Of a stretch of DNA of 57,585 nt, positions 34,856 to 45,155 are shown piece after piece; positions within the stretch are counted from its first letter, which is position 1, and every line of letters starts with the position of its first letter. The notes beneath the pieces were generated by a model. That model worked only from the letters and a program-made list of their open reading frames with translations, was not told where the DNA came from and ran no database searches. The translations under genes and the position numbers were made by a program. Source of the stretch: Acinetobacter bereziniae (lineage in GTDB: Bacteria; Pseudomonadota; Gammaproteobacteria; Pseudomonadales; Moraxellaceae). The stretch is from contig WNDP01000008.1 in the NCBI GenBank assembly GCA_009912575.1, positions 1 through 57,585 of the forward strand, in the 5' to 3' direction.

Positions 34856-37681
34856 TTACTGGCAAGCTTCACAATCAGGATTATCGATTGAGCATGCTTG
34901 TGGTACTGGTGCTGCTTGAGAGAAACCATCTTCTTCAGCAGATACTTCTGGTTTAGCTTCTTGCGCAACCGCTGCAACTGGAGCAGCCACAGTTGTTGCT
35001 TTAACTGCGTTTAAAGCACCCGTGTTAATGGTTGATTTTTCAGCAGATGTCGCACCCAAAGCACGGAGGTAATACGTTGTTTTAAGACCACGTAACCAAG
35101 CCATCTTGTACGTGATGTCAAGTTTTTTACCATTTGCACCTGAGATATAAAGGTTCAATGACTGTGCTTGATCAATCCATTTTTGACGACGTGATGCAGC
35201 ATCCACGATCCAACGTGTATCCACTTCAAACGCTGTTGCAAAGATTGCTTTTAATTCTTCAGGAATACGGGCAATTTTTTGTACAGAACCTTCGAAATGT
35301 TTAAGGTCATTGACCATCACAGAGTCCCAAAGACCACGATCTTTTAATGCACGTACTAGGTACGGATTGATCACTGTAAATTCACCAGAAAGGTTTGATT
35401 TTACATATAGGTTTTGGAAAGTAGGTTCGATTGACTGAGAAACGCCACAAATGTTAGAAATCGTTGCTGTAGGCGCAATCGCCATCACATTTGAGTTACG
35501 CATACCGTCTTTTTGAACTTTGGCACGTAAAGTGTCCCAGTCTAAACGTTGAGTGCGGTCAACTTCGAACATACGCTCTGGACGAGATTTTGCAACGATC
35601 TCTAAAGAGTCGATTGGTAAGATACCTTGATCCCACAATGAACCTTTAAATGTTGAATAAACACCACGTTCAATCGCAAGGTCGCTAGAAGTTTGGATCG
35701 CATAGTAGCTGATTACTTCCATAGATTCATCAGCAAAGTCGACTGCTTCATCTGAACCATAACCCATACCCAATTCATATAAAGCATCTTGGAAGCCCAT
35801 GATCCCCATACCGACTGGACGGTGTTTAAGGTTTGAATTACGTGCTTGTTCAACTGCATAGTAGTTGATGTCAATTACGTTATCGAGCATACGAACTGCT
35901 GTTTTTACAGTGCGAGCTAATTTTTCACGGTCTAAAGAACCACCTTGAACATGTTGAACAAGGTTGATCGAACCTAAGTTACATACTGCAATTTCATCTT
36001 TATTGGTATTTAAAGTGATTTCTGTACATAAGTTAGATGAGTGAACTACGCCAACATGTTGCTGTGGTGAACGTAAGTTACATACGTCTTTGAATGTGAT
36101 CCACGGGTGACCAGTTTCAAACAACATTGATAACATTTTACGCCATAAGTCTTTCGCACGGATTTTCTTATGAAGCATATTGCTTTCTTTAGCGATGCCT
36201 TCATAGTAAGCATAGCGTTCAGCAAATGCAGCGCCAGTTAAGTCATGTAAATCAGGTGTTTCAGATGGCGTGAACAATGTCCACTCAGCATCTTCGATTA
36301 CACGTTGCATGAACAAATCTGGAACCCAGTTCGCCGTGTTCATGTCGTGCGTACGACGACGGTCATCACCTGTGTTTTTACGTAGCTCTAGGAATTCTTC
36401 AATATCCAAGTGCCAAGTTTCAAGGTACGCACATACAGCACCTTTACGTTTACCACCTTGGTTAACAGCAACAGCAGTATCGTTAGCAACTTTAAGGAAT
36501 GGAACTACACCTTGAGATTTACCATTGGTGCCTTTGATGTATGAGTTCAAAGCACGAACAGGTGTCCAGTCATTTCCTAAACCACCCGCCCATTTAGACA
36601 GGAGGGCATTGTCACGCATTGCACCATAGATGTCATAAAGATCATCTTGAATGGTGGTGAGGTAACAGCTTGAAAGTTGAGGACGTAAAGTACCTGAGTT
36701 AAATAGGGTCGGTGTAGACGCCATATAATCGAAGCTAGACAATAAGTCATAGAACTCGATTGCACGATCTTCACGTTGCTCTTCATTTAGTGAAAGCCCC
36801 ATAGAGACACGCATGAAGAACAATTGCGGAAGTTCGAAACGTACATCATTTGAGTGAATGAAGTAGCGGTCAAACAAGGTTTGAAGACCTAAATAGGTAA
36901 ATTGGTTTGAGCGTTCTGGTTTGATCGCAGCAGCCAATTTAGCAAGGTCGAAGTTTAAAAGTTCTGGTGAAAGTAGCTCTAACTCGATCCCTTTGTTCAG
37001 GTAAGTTTCAAGCGCATCACCTTCTTCAGTGTCAGTGGCTAAACCTAAGAATTTTAAACCTGTTGCAACTAAATCATCACGAAGTAAACGTGCAGTCACA
37101 TAGGTATAGTTTGGTTCTTGTTCAATACGAGTACGTGTTGCCATCATCATCGTGGTTGAGATGTCTGACTGTTTTACACCGTTATATAAGTTTTTAACTG
37201 TTTCATCGACAATGGCTTGAACATCAATACCTTCTAAGCCTTCGCTTGCTTTTTCAATCGTGGCTTGAAGTTTGCCCAAATCTAGAGGCTGAAGCTGACC
37301 GTTCGCATCTGTGATTTGTAAAGTTGGGTGATGATGAGCACCGGTTTGTTTACGTGCTTCAGAACGTTGTTCACGATAGATTACATAAGCACGTGCAACT
37401 TTTTGTTCGCCTGTACGCATAAGTGCCAATTCAACTTGGTCTTGAATTTCTTCAATGTGAATTGTTCCGCCAGACGGTAAACGACGATTAAAAGTATTCA
37501 TAACCATTTCTGTTAATTGTGTAATACGGTCATGAATTCGGCTTGAGTCTGAACTTTGTTGGCCTTCCACAGCCAAAAAAGCTTTACCAATTGCTACAGC
37601 GATTTTATCTGCATCAAATGCGGCAACATCACCAGTGCGTTTAATCACTTGTAGTTGACCAGGGGTTGTAATGGCGTTCAT
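34856..37681 (-). CDS. nrdA: Ribonucleotide reductase class Ia, alpha subunit
   Basis: NrdA reduces ribonucleoside diphosphates using the radical delivered by NrdB. Near the N-terminus are two ATP-cone-like units (VIKRTGDVAAFDADKIAVAI and LQITDANGQLQPLDLGKL), so allosteric control is expected. Catalytic-domain motifs include LSSCYLTTIQDDL, NLCTEITLNTNKDEIAVCNLGS and ATISNICGVSQSIEPTFQNLY. The C-terminal CxxC tail (DCEACQ) re-reduces the active site. The frame opens at GTG 37762 without a ribosome-binding site. ATG 37681 (MNAITTPGQLQ) is preceded by GGAG, so I use it (941 residues); the longer form of 968 residues remains possible. Confidence 0.95.
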   Translation of the reverse strand: MNAITTPGQLQVIKRTGDVAAFDADKIAVAIGKAFLAVEGQQSSDSSRIHDRITQLTEMVMNTFNRRLPSGGTIHIEEIQDQVELALMRTGEQKVARAYVIYREQRSEARKQTGAHHHPTLQITDANGQLQPLDLGKLQATIEKASEGLEGIDVQAIVDETVKNLYNGVKQSDISTTMMMATRTRIEQEPNYTYVTARLLRDDLVATGLKFLGLATDTEEGDALETYLNKGIELELLSPELLNFDLAKLAAAIKPERSNQFTYLGLQTLFDRYFIHSNDVRFELPQLFFMRVSMGLSLNEEQREDRAIEFYDLLSSFDYMASTPTLFNSGTLRPQLSSCYLTTIQDDLYDIYGAMRDNALLSKWAGGLGNDWTPVRALNSYIKGTNGKSQGVVPFLKVANDTAVAVNQGGKRKGAVCAYLETWHLDIEEFLELRKNTGDDRRRTHDMNTANWVPDLFMQRVIEDAEWTLFTPSETPDLHDLTGAAFAERYAYYEGIAKESNMLHKKIRAKDLWRKMLSMLFETGHPWITFKDVCNLRSPQQHVGVVHSSNLCTEITLNTNKDEIAVCNLGSINLVQHVQGGSLDREKLARTVKTAVRMLDNVIDINYYAVEQARNSNLKHRPVGMGIMGFQDALYELGMGYGSDEAVDFADESMEVISYYAIQTSSDLAIERGVYSTFKGSLWDQGILPIDSLEIVAKSRPERMFEVDRTQRLDWDTLRAKVQKDGMRNSNVMAIAPTATISNICGVSQSIEPTFQNLYVKSNLSGEFTVINPYLVRALKDRGLWDSVMVNDLKHFEGSVQKIARIPEELKAIFATAFEVDTRWIVDAASRRQKWIDQAQSLNLYISGANGKKLDITYKMAWLRGLKTTYYLRALGATSAEKSTINTGALNAVKATTVAAPVAAVAQEAKPEVSAEEDGFSQAAPVPQACSIDNPDCEACQ

Positions 37682-37778
37682 TGTCAGCGTAGCTCCATTG
37701 TCATCATCATTGTTATGTTTATGGACCATTTGAATCGGACGAGTTGCATTTTTTTTCGTCACGATATTTGAGGACTAA

Positions 37779-37826
37779 ACACAATACTTAGTGGTTTAAT
37801 TTAATTTAGAACACAAGATACGGTAA
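37779..37826. promoter_or_regulatory. Tandem NrdR boxes upstream of nrdA
   Basis: ACACAATACTTAGTGG (37779-37794) and ACACAAGATACGGTAA (37811-37826) fit the NrdR-box pattern (ACACwATATATwGTGT). They start 32 bases apart, the three-helical-turn spacing expected for NrdR oligomers. The second box covers the nrdA -10 element. Confidence 0.75.
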
Positions 37827-37843
37827 TTTTAAGGTCAGATCAA
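37815..37843 (-). promoter_or_regulatory. nrdA promoter
   Basis: On the minus strand TTGATC (37843-37838) is followed after 17 bases by TATCTT (37820-37815). The -10 lies inside the distal NrdR box, as expected for direct repression. Confidence 0.65.
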
Positions 37844-37986
37844 TATTGACATTTTAAGAATGTTTTATCTCTAATCAGTAAATTTTTATTTGTGCCTTTT
37901 TCCTTTAAAGAAGCATTTTTGTTATATGCCTTATTTGGCAAGGACATAGCATAACAAACTCAGCCAAGACTGCTTATAGATAAGTG

Positions 37987-37995
37987 TGTGGATAA
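37987..37995. promoter_or_regulatory. Consensus DnaA box upstream of nrdA
   Basis: TGTGGATAA is the exact complement of the DnaA consensus TTATCCACA. DnaA is known to control nrdAB in E. coli, so the same link is plausible here. A single 9-mer can occur by chance. Confidence 0.45.
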
Positions 37996-38188
37996 CTCAA
38001 AAATCGACGAACTGATTAAACAGAATATGAACAATGAAATATTTTGTATAAAAATTCATCCGAGTATTGATTGTCTTAGGAATATTGAAAATTAAAGTGT
38101 GCAGGGTTTGGAAAACTGTCTACAATTCAATAGTTAATAAAAATATAACAAATTGATACGCTCATGTATCAGTTTGGTGAATGAGGTC

Positions 38189-38216
38189 TTGTTTACATTG
38201 TAAACGTGTGTATATT
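38189..38216 (+). promoter_or_regulatory. Candidate bfmR promoter with palindrome
   Basis: TTGTTT, 16 bases, TATATT, about 68 bases before bfmR. The palindrome TTTACATTGTAAA (38192-38204) overlaps the -35 and could be a regulator site, for example for BfmR autoregulation. Confidence 0.5.
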
Positions 38217-38283
38217 GCAAAACATAGTGTGTTGAATCTGCGAGATTTGTAGCAGTGACCAAACCAAATATAGGGGCAAATAG

Positions 38284-38997
38284 ATGAGCCAAGAAGAAAA
38301 GTTACCAAAAATTCTGATTGTTGAAGATGACGAGCGTCTTGCTCGCTTAACTCAAGAATATTTAATTCGTAATGGACTTGAGGTTGGGGTAGAACCAGAT
38401 GGTAACCGTGCAATTCGTCGAATTATTGCCGAGCAACCAGATCTTGTTGTGTTAGATGTGATGTTACCTGGCGCAGATGGTTTAACTGTTTGTCGTGAAG
38501 TACGTCCACATTATCATCAACCAATTTTAATGTTGACTGCACGTACAGAAGACATGGACCAAGTTCTAGGCTTGGAAATGGGTGCAGATGACTATGTCGC
38601 TAAACCTGTTCAACCACGTGTGCTTCTTGCACGTATTCGTGCTTTATTACGCCGTACGGATAAAACGCCTGAGGATGAAGTTGCACAACGTATCGAGTTT
38701 GATGATCTTGTGATCGACAACGGTGGCCGTTCAGTGACTTTAAATGGCGAATTGGTTGATTTCACCAGTGCCGAATATGATTTATTGTGGCTGTTGGCAT
38801 CAAATGCAGGTCGTATTTTGTCACGTGAAGATATCTTTGAACGTCTACGTGGTATTGAGTACGATGGTCAAGATCGTTCAATCGATGTCCGTATTTCTCG
38901 TATTCGTCCAAAAATTGGTGATGATCCAGAAAATCCGAAACGTATTAAAACTGTACGTAGTAAAGGTTATTTATTTGTTAAAGAGACTGGTCTATAA
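38284..38997 (+). CDS. bfmR: OmpR-type response regulator BfmR
   Basis: A 237-residue OmpR/PhoB-family regulator. The receiver domain has the acidic pair in VEDDERLA, the phospho-acceptor Asp58 in VVLDVMLPG and Lys in YVAKPVQPR. The C-terminal winged helix ends in KTVRSKGYLFVKE. Length, sequence style and the linked 549-residue kinase match the Acinetobacter BfmRS system, which controls envelope stress, capsule, biofilm and antibiotic tolerance. The kinase gene follows 64 bases on. It acts in the cytoplasm as a DNA-binding dimer once phosphorylated. Confidence 0.95.
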   Translation: MSQEEKLPKILIVEDDERLARLTQEYLIRNGLEVGVEPDGNRAIRRIIAEQPDLVVLDVMLPGADGLTVCREVRPHYHQPILMLTARTEDMDQVLGLEMGADDYVAKPVQPRVLLARIRALLRRTDKTPEDEVAQRIEFDDLVIDNGGRSVTLNGELVDFTSAEYDLLWLLASNAGRILSREDIFERLRGIEYDGQDRSIDVRISRIRPKIGDDPENPKRIKTVRSKGYLFVKETGL

Positions 38998-39061
38998 ACG
39001 ATGGGTCAATCATCTAAAATGCTTGCCGATATGATGGCAAGCATAACGAAGGTGAGTTTGC

Positions 39062-40711
39062 GTGTCTAAACACAGTATATTCCTGCGTATCTATGCTGGA
39101 TTGGTTATTCTTGTGGTGTTGGTGGCGTTGTTTGGATATTTATTGGTCCAAATAATCAACTACCAACGTGCGCAGGAATATCGCGAATCTTTAACAGATG
39201 GTATCTCATTTGTGATCAGTGAAGGTGTGGCACGTCAACAAACCGAGCAACAACGCCTTGACTGGATTTCGGATGCTTCTGATTTATTAGAGCTGCCTAT
39301 TTATTATCTAGATGCACAAAAAGTTGATTTGTCTCGTACGGAAGAAAAACGTATTGAAAGTCAAAAAGCTGTTGTGCGTTATGATGCTGAACAGGGTATT
39401 GCCTATTTGGTACTGGGTATTCGTAATGATCTCAAGCATTATCTTTATATCAAAGTAGATCAAATCGGCGAGCTCCAAATGAAGGCATTGCCTGTCTTTA
39501 TTTTGGATTATCTGGTTTATTATCCGGGTCAAGAACAAGAATACCTCAAAAAAATTCAACAGCATTTTTCTTATCATGTGGGTGTTGAAAAAATATCTGA
39601 GCTCAATCTCGATTCTGAGCAGATCGGTCGTTTACGGTCAGATCAAAGCGTAATCTTGTGGCGTGATAGCGCAACAGTGCGTGGTACAACCATTTCAATT
39701 GTTTCTCCACTACCAAATTCACCAACCAATGTGCTGGTACTTGGGCCTGTGCCAATGTTTAACTGGATGCCAGTCAAACTTGCAGCAGGAATTACCTTGT
39801 TGAGTATGTTCTTACTCTGTTTAGGTGTATATGGTTTGATTGTCCCAATGCAACGTAAGTTGAAGCAGGTCAATGAAGCTTTAGATGTCATGAAAACAGG
39901 GGATATGTCTCAGCGTGTGCCAGTAGAAGGCTATGATGAAATGGCGAGTCTTGCCAGTAGTTATAATAGCATGTCAGACCATATTCAGCGTTTGATCGAG
40001 GCACAACGGGAGTTGATGCGTGCGGTATCGCATGAATTACGGACACCTGTTGCACGAATTCGTTTTGGTATGGAAATGTTGGCCGATGAAGAAGATCATG
40101 AGTACCGCTTACAACAAGTGGAAATGATTGATAAAGACATCGAAGCATTGAATACACTGATTGATGAAATCATGACCTATGCGAAGCTGGAGCAGGGTAC
40201 GCCTTCTCTGGATTTTGAACAAATCGCATTGATTGATGTACTTCAGCAGGTGGCGACAGAAACTGAAGCTTTAAAAACGCAGAAAATAATTCATCTCAAT
40301 CTACTTTCTTCAGATGTGGTGGTTGATGCGGAACGTCGTTATCTACACCGTGTCGTTCAAAACTTGGTGGGTAATGCAGTCCGTTATTGTAACCATCAAG
40401 TGAGCTTAAGTGGTGGTATTAATCATCAGACCAAAATGGCCTATGTGTGTATAGAAGATGACGGGCCGGGCATCCCTGAAGAAGACCGTAAACGTGTATT
40501 TGAAGCATTTGCCCGTTTAGATGATAGTCGTACACGTGCATCAGGTGGTTACGGTTTAGGACTTTCGATTGTGAGCCGTATTGCTTATTGGTTTGGTGGT
40601 ACGATTGAAGTCGACCAAAGCCCAGAGTTGGGTGGTGCGAGATTTACCATGTCTTGGCCAGTTGAGCGTTTCAAGAAAAAGAAAGCGCAAACAAGCAAAG
40701 AAAAAGCGTAG
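39062..40711 (+). CDS. bfmS: Sensor histidine kinase BfmS
   Basis: The 549-residue kinase has a first membrane segment at about residues 6-30, a large periplasmic sensor, a second segment near residues 236-262 (AAGITLLSMFLLCLGVYGLI), a HAMP domain, the phospho-acceptor His324 in VSHELRTPVARI, and an ATPase domain with NLVGNAVRYC, DDGPGIPEED and GYGLGLSIV. It starts with GTG after AAGGTGA. It should control the phosphorylation state of BfmR in response to an envelope signal. The C-terminus is lysine-rich. A strong terminator follows. Confidence 0.95.
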   Translation: MSKHSIFLRIYAGLVILVVLVALFGYLLVQIINYQRAQEYRESLTDGISFVISEGVARQQTEQQRLDWISDASDLLELPIYYLDAQKVDLSRTEEKRIESQKAVVRYDAEQGIAYLVLGIRNDLKHYLYIKVDQIGELQMKALPVFILDYLVYYPGQEQEYLKKIQQHFSYHVGVEKISELNLDSEQIGRLRSDQSVILWRDSATVRGTTISIVSPLPNSPTNVLVLGPVPMFNWMPVKLAAGITLLSMFLLCLGVYGLIVPMQRKLKQVNEALDVMKTGDMSQRVPVEGYDEMASLASSYNSMSDHIQRLIEAQRELMRAVSHELRTPVARIRFGMEMLADEEDHEYRLQQVEMIDKDIEALNTLIDEIMTYAKLEQGTPSLDFEQIALIDVLQQVATETEALKTQKIIHLNLLSSDVVVDAERRYLHRVVQNLVGNAVRYCNHQVSLSGGINHQTKMAYVCIEDDGPGIPEEDRKRVFEAFARLDDSRTRASGGYGLGLSIVSRIAYWFGGTIEVDQSPELGGARFTMSWPVERFKKKKAQTSKEKA

Positions 40712-40737
40712 CGATTGTGGTTTAAAAATTTGAGCGA

Positions 40738-40770
40738 AAAAAAACACCGAAATATTTCGGTGTTTTTTTT
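40738..40770 (+). terminator. Bidirectional terminator after bfmS
   Basis: ACACCGAAA and TTTCGGTGT pair around AT, with A-run before and eight T after. It serves bfmS and the convergent small gene. Confidence 0.9.
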
Positions 40771-40785
40771 ATGCAGTTGGAAATT

Positions 40786-41136
40786 TTATTCTTGAATCGT
40801 CGCATCAGGCGCGATAATCGGTTTGCTTTCTCTCAATGCTTGTAATGCATCTGTATTAAAGTCAATCAATAAGCTATTTTGCTCAGCATCAATTTTATAG
40901 CCGCTGATAATTTTTTGATCGCCCTGAATGGTATCAATTTGATATTCATCGGCTATGTTGAGTATGCCTTCAAGATTGGTTGTCGTTGCTGCAAGATCTT
41001 GGCGGAAAATTTCATAGACATCACGAAGATCAAAAATAGCATTTTGTGCATCAGGATGTTTCTTGACATAATTTTCGATATGACGAATCAGTAATTGTGC
41101 AAATAAAAAGTAATTTGGTTTGCTACTAAATTGCAT
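40786..41136 (-). CDS. Conserved-looking hypothetical protein, 116 residues
   Basis: A soluble acidic protein. Residues 10-60 are helical (FAQLLIRHIENYVKKHP) and the second half alternates short strands (DTIQGDQKIISGYKIDA, NSLLIDFNTDALQAL). It has no signal peptide or recognised motif. It is convergent with bfmS and shares its terminator. Function is unknown. Confidence 0.6.
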   Translation of the reverse strand: MQFSSKPNYFLFAQLLIRHIENYVKKHPDAQNAIFDLRDVYEIFRQDLAATTTNLEGILNIADEYQIDTIQGDQKIISGYKIDAEQNSLLIDFNTDALQALRESKPIIAPDATIQE

Positions 41137-42033
41137 ATGTTTTACCCCTAAATTATTGATTTAAAGTCAATGATATTTAAGTCAATGATATTTAGCATAC
41201 ACAGGAAAAATGGTTTGATGTGTATAGGCTGTGTAGATAATTCGTCTTGATTTGCGAAGCAGAATTGTTGAGGGGATTTATATACGGGTGCTGCTAAATC
41301 TAGCACTTCGTGAAAATCGATATGGGTTTGAAGCTGGGCAAGAATTTATAAAGTATTGATTAATTTTTTCAGAAACAATTTATCAAAATAACTGATCAAA
41401 GCAACCTTTCCCAATGTTGCTAAAAGATGTCATTGATAGCAAGGTAGGTCAAAAGTAGGCGCAGTCTCTGTTGATCAACATGCTGGAAATCTTGGTTTTG
41501 GTGTGTTGCAGTCAATGGTGATAATTTCTTCTTCAATATAAGGTGTTAAAAATAATTTAATGACATTTTTTATCATATAGAGATAATTTTATTGAAAATA
41601 GGATTGGTCGCAGATATGAGTTTTTTACATACAATGTAACAAAATGTTTGGCTTGTCTTGGCCTTGAATTTGTACAGAATGTTGCCTAAATGAATATAAA
41701 TCGGTTTAGAAAACAGGTAAGGGTGAAAAAATAAATCAAATTAAGTTACTGATTTGTCATTTTTAATTGATGCTGAAAAAATATACTTCGGAAAAATTAA
41801 TAAAAAATGTAAAGGGAATTAGTTAAAGCGATAAATGAACACGCTATAGCGTCGAATCATGAAAAATAATGTGTTTTGTCTAAAAAATCATCCGAAAGAC
41901 TTAGAGCTATTAACTAGCAAGAGATGACATCAATCGGGTACAATTGACCAGATTTATTTTGTGTTTGGTGTATTTGCAAGGCCAATACATACATTCTTTG
42001 TTAAATAATAGGCCTGCCAGGAGTTATCCCCGC
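41137..42033. other. Long intergenic region before the nuo operon
   Basis: About 0.9 kb without a convincing gene. It starts with a perfect 15-bp tandem duplication (AAGTCAATGATATTT at 41164 and 41179). A short coding-like stretch in the forward direction near 41455-41530 (GAVSVDQHAGNLGFGVLQS) could be a gene relic but is flanked by stops. The last part must hold the nuo promoter; TTGACC at 41944 is a possible -35 without a convincing -10. AGGAG just before 42034 is the nuoA ribosome-binding site. Confidence 0.5.
41164..41193. repeat. Perfect 15-bp tandem duplication
   Basis: AAGTCAATGATATTT occurs twice head to tail just upstream of the small hypothetical gene, so it could affect its promoter. 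Confidence 0.7.
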
Positions 42034-42582
42034 ATGAGTGCCATTACTCCATACGATTGGGCAATCATTGCCTTCGTGATCGGCGTGACATTTTTATGTG
42101 TCTTTATGCTCACCGTTCCTTTGCTCCTTGGGGGTAAATCATGGGGACGTGCGAAGCAAGAGCAATTTGAATCAGGTGTGGTTAGTGCTGGTGGAGCACG
42201 TATCCGCTTGTCTGCTAAGTTCTACCTCGTAGCAATCTTCTTTGTGGTATTTGATTTGGAAGCCCTCTATTTATACGCGTGGGCGACATCTGTACGTGAA
42301 GTAGGTTGGTTAGGTTTTGCTACGGTTGTGGTTTTTGTTGTTGAGTTACTGTTTGCATTGGTTTATGCAATTTCGGTTGGCGCACTGAACTGGGCACCGA
42401 CAGATCGTCGTAAAGCAAAAGGTATTCAGCTGAAAATGGGTTCACCAAATATGGACCTTGCAGAAATTACTCGCTTCAATTCAATTGAAGAGTTAGTGAT
42501 GGATCCTACAGGAACTATTTCAGCTCAATCTTCTGGTCGTGTGAAAGATAAAACACCGGCTATGTCTCTGAACAAGGAGTAA
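42034..42582 (+). CDS. nuoA: NADH dehydrogenase I subunit A
   Basis: NuoA is a small membrane subunit at the junction of the peripheral and membrane arms of complex I. Three membrane segments and the conserved FESG and [12 protein letters not shown] motifs are visible. The frame is open from 41944, but ATG 42034 with AGGAG upstream is the proper start (MSAITPYDW), giving 182 residues. A long polar C-terminal tail after residue 120 is typical of Acinetobacter-like NuoA. It opens the 13-gene nuo operon. Confidence 0.95.
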   Translation: MSAITPYDWAIIAFVIGVTFLCVFMLTVPLLLGGKSWGRAKQEQFESGVVSAGGARIRLSAKFYLVAIFFVVFDLEALYLYAWATSVREVGWLGFATVVVFVVELLFALVYAISVGALNWAPTDRRKAKGIQLKMGSPNMDLAEITRFNSIEELVMDPTGTISAQSSGRVKDKTPAMSLNKE

Positions 42583-42589
42583 CTCGGGA

Positions 42590-43267
42590 ATGAAATATAC
42601 TTTAACCCGTGCGAATCCAGAAGCTGAACAATATCCGCTTCAAGATCGTCAGATTGTGACTGATCCGCTTGAAGAAGAAGTGAATAAAAATGTATTCATG
42701 ACTCGTTTAGAGGATGTAGTACATACAGCTGTAAACTGGGGCCGTAAAAATTCAATATGGCCTTTTAACTTTGGTACTTCTTGCTGCTACGTAGAATATG
42801 CAACGACTTTAACAGGCGTGCATGATTTATCACGTTTCGGTGCCGAGGTTATTCGAGCTTCACCACGTCAGGCTGACTTGATGATTGTTGCAGGGACATG
42901 CTTTGTCAAAATGGCACCTGTAATTCAACGTTTGTACGAGCAAATGCTTGAGCCTAAATGGGTGATTTCAATGGGTGCTTGCGCAAACTCTGGTGGTATG
43001 TACGACATTTATTCTGTTGTACAAGGTGTCGATAAAATTATTCCTGTGGATGTGTACGTTCCAGGTTGCCCACCGCGTCCAGAAGCATTAATCCAAGCAT
43101 TAATGTTATTGCAAGACCAAATTCAATTAGAACGTCGTCCGCTTTCTGCGGTAATTGGTGATGATCTTCAGCCAGTGTATAAGCCAAAGATGATGCCAGA
43201 ACGCGACCGTAAGAACGCTGAACGTATTGCAGTGAAAAACTTACGCTCTATGGATGAGATTGAGTAA
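42590..43267 (+). CDS. nuoB: NADH dehydrogenase I subunit B
   Basis: NuoB carries iron-sulfur cluster N2, the last electron carrier before quinone. The ligands are in [18 protein letters not shown] and PGCPPRPEA. The protein has 225 residues and lies eight bases after nuoA. The 86 bases after it, before nuoCD, are the largest gap in the operon. Confidence 0.97.
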   Translation: MKYTLTRANPEAEQYPLQDRQIVTDPLEEEVNKNVFMTRLEDVVHTAVNWGRKNSIWPFNFGTSCCYVEYATTLTGVHDLSRFGAEVIRASPRQADLMIVAGTCFVKMAPVIQRLYEQMLEPKWVISMGACANSGGMYDIYSVVQGVDKIIPVDVYVPGCPPRPEALIQALMLLQDQIQLERRPLSAVIGDDLQPVYKPKMMPERDRKNAERIAVKNLRSMDEIE

Positions 43268-43353
43268 TTTTTTCTGATGAATGTTTGACATATTCAAAGA
43301 GTATGATCATCAGAAAATTTGACAGAATTTGTATTAAATAGGAAGCCAAGCCA

Positions 43354-45141
43354 ATGGCTGAAACTGAAATTGCTATGCCAGAATCAACTCCAGTTGATTC
43401 CCGCCTAGCATTTGCGATTGTAGAAGATCTCAAAGCCAAATTTGGCGAGAACTTTTACGTGCAACCTACGTTTGAAGATTTTCCAACGGTCTGGGTTGAG
43501 CGCGCACGTGTACAAGAAGTTTTAATGTACCTGCGTACAGTGCCACGTCCTTACGTGATGCTGTTTGACTTATCTGCGGTTGATGAACGTCTGCGTAATC
43601 ACCGTGATGGTTTGCCTGCATCTGACTTCACTGTGTTTTATCACTTGCTTTCATTGGAACGCAATAGTGATATTCGTATTAAAGTTGCGTTGAATGAGAA
43701 TGATATTAACATTCCAACGGCAACCAACATTTGGCCAAATGCCAATTGGTACGAACGTGAAGCCTACGATATGTTCGGAATCAATTTCGAAGGGCATCCA
43801 ATGCTTCGTCGTATTTTGTTGCCAACGTATTGGGAAGGTCATCCGTTACGTAAAGAATATTCTGCACGTGCGACTGAATATACTCCGTATATGCAAGACA
43901 AAGCCAAACAGGATTTCGAGCAAGAACATCTTCGTTTTGTTCCAGAAGATTGGGGTCTAAAACGCGGTAACGCAGATGAAGACTTTATGTTCTTGAACTT
44001 GGGCCCTAACCATCCATCTGCACATGGTGCATTCCGTGTTATTTTGCAGTTAGATGGTGAAGAAGTAAAAGACTGTGTGCCTGATATTGGCTATCACCAC
44101 CGTGGTGTGGAAAAGATGGCTGAACGTCAAACTTGGCATTCATTTATTCCTTATACTGACCGTGTAGATTACTTGGGCGGTTGCGCGCAAAACATGCCTT
44201 ATGTGATGGGCGTAGAGCAACTTGCAGGAATCACTGTTCCTGATCGTGCACAATGTATTCGTGTCATGATGTCTGAATTGTTCCGTATCAATAACCATTT
44301 ATTGTATATCGGTACTGCGATTCAAGATGCGGGTGGTATGACACCTGTATTCTATATGTTCGCGGATCGTCAAAAAATCTATGACGCAATTGAGGCGATC
44401 ACAGGTTTCCGTATGCATCCAGCATGGTTCCGTATCGGCGGTACGGCACATGATCTTCCAAACAACTGGCAAAAATTGATTCGTGAAATTCTCGAATGGA
44501 TGCCAAAACGTTTGAAGGAATATCATACTGCGGCACTTAAGAACTCTGTCTTTATCGGGCGTACCCGTAATGTTGCACAATACGATGCAAAATCAGCATT
44601 GGCTTGGGGTGTGACAGGTACTGGTTTACGTGCAACAGGTATCGACTTTGATGTTCGTAAATATCGTCCTTATAGTGGCTATGAAAATTACGATTTTGAC
44701 GTGCCATTGGAATACGAAGGCGATGCTTATGCACGTGTGATGGTTCACTATCGTGAAATTGAAGAATCTTTGAAAATCGTCAAACAGTGTTTGGATAATA
44801 TGCCTTCTGGTCCTTATAAAGCGGATCATCCATTGGCAGTTCCACCACCAAAAGATAAGACTTTACAAGATATTGAAACTTTGATTACGCACTTCTTGAG
44901 CGTGTCATGGGGTCCTGTAATGCCAGCTGGTGAAGCATCTGTAATGGCAGAAGTGGTAAAAGGTGCGTCTAACTATTACTTGACTTCTGATAAGTCAACG
45001 ATGAGCTATCGTACCCGTATTCGTACACCAACTTTCACCCACTTGCAGCAAATTCCTTCCGTGATTAACGGCAGTCTTGTATCTGACTTGATCATTTATT
45101 TAGCGACAATTGACGTCGTTATGGCTGACGTGGATCGCTAA
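43354..45141 (+). CDS. nuoCD: NADH dehydrogenase I fused subunit CD
   Basis: Subunits C and D are joined in one 595-residue protein, as in other gammaproteobacteria. The C part (about residues 20-190) has [12 protein letters not shown], and the D part starts around residue 205 with [17 protein letters not shown] and contains [13 protein letters not shown]. The D domain lines the quinone cavity with NuoB. GGAAG precedes the ATG. Confidence 0.97.
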   Translation: MAETEIAMPESTPVDSRLAFAIVEDLKAKFGENFYVQPTFEDFPTVWVERARVQEVLMYLRTVPRPYVMLFDLSAVDERLRNHRDGLPASDFTVFYHLLSLERNSDIRIKVALNENDINIPTATNIWPNANWYEREAYDMFGINFEGHPMLRRILLPTYWEGHPLRKEYSARATEYTPYMQDKAKQDFEQEHLRFVPEDWGLKRGNADEDFMFLNLGPNHPSAHGAFRVILQLDGEEVKDCVPDIGYHHRGVEKMAERQTWHSFIPYTDRVDYLGGCAQNMPYVMGVEQLAGITVPDRAQCIRVMMSELFRINNHLLYIGTAIQDAGGMTPVFYMFADRQKIYDAIEAITGFRMHPAWFRIGGTAHDLPNNWQKLIREILEWMPKRLKEYHTAALKNSVFIGRTRNVAQYDAKSALAWGVTGTGLRATGIDFDVRKYRPYSGYENYDFDVPLEYEGDAYARVMVHYREIEESLKIVKQCLDNMPSGPYKADHPLAVPPPKDKTLQDIETLITHFLSVSWGPVMPAGEASVMAEVVKGASNYYLTSDKSTMSYRTRIRTPTFTHLQQIPSVINGSLVSDLIIYLATIDVVMADVDR

Positions 45142-45155
45142 GGGGTAAACGCATT

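Larger units (their letters stand above)
37763..38283. other. Divergent control region of nrdA and bfmR
   Basis: This gap contains the nrdA promoter under a NrdR-box pair, a perfect DnaA box and the bfmR promoter with a palindrome, listed separately. No gene is visible in it. Confidence 0.7.

Noticed and set aside
41440-41540. Gene remnant upstream of nuo
   Set aside because: A coding-like stretch is visible, but it is short, flanked by stops and matches no family I know.
41944-42033. N-terminal extension of NuoA
   Set aside because: It lacks a ribosome-binding site and would add 30 residues before the normal MSAITPYDW start, which has AGGAG upstream.
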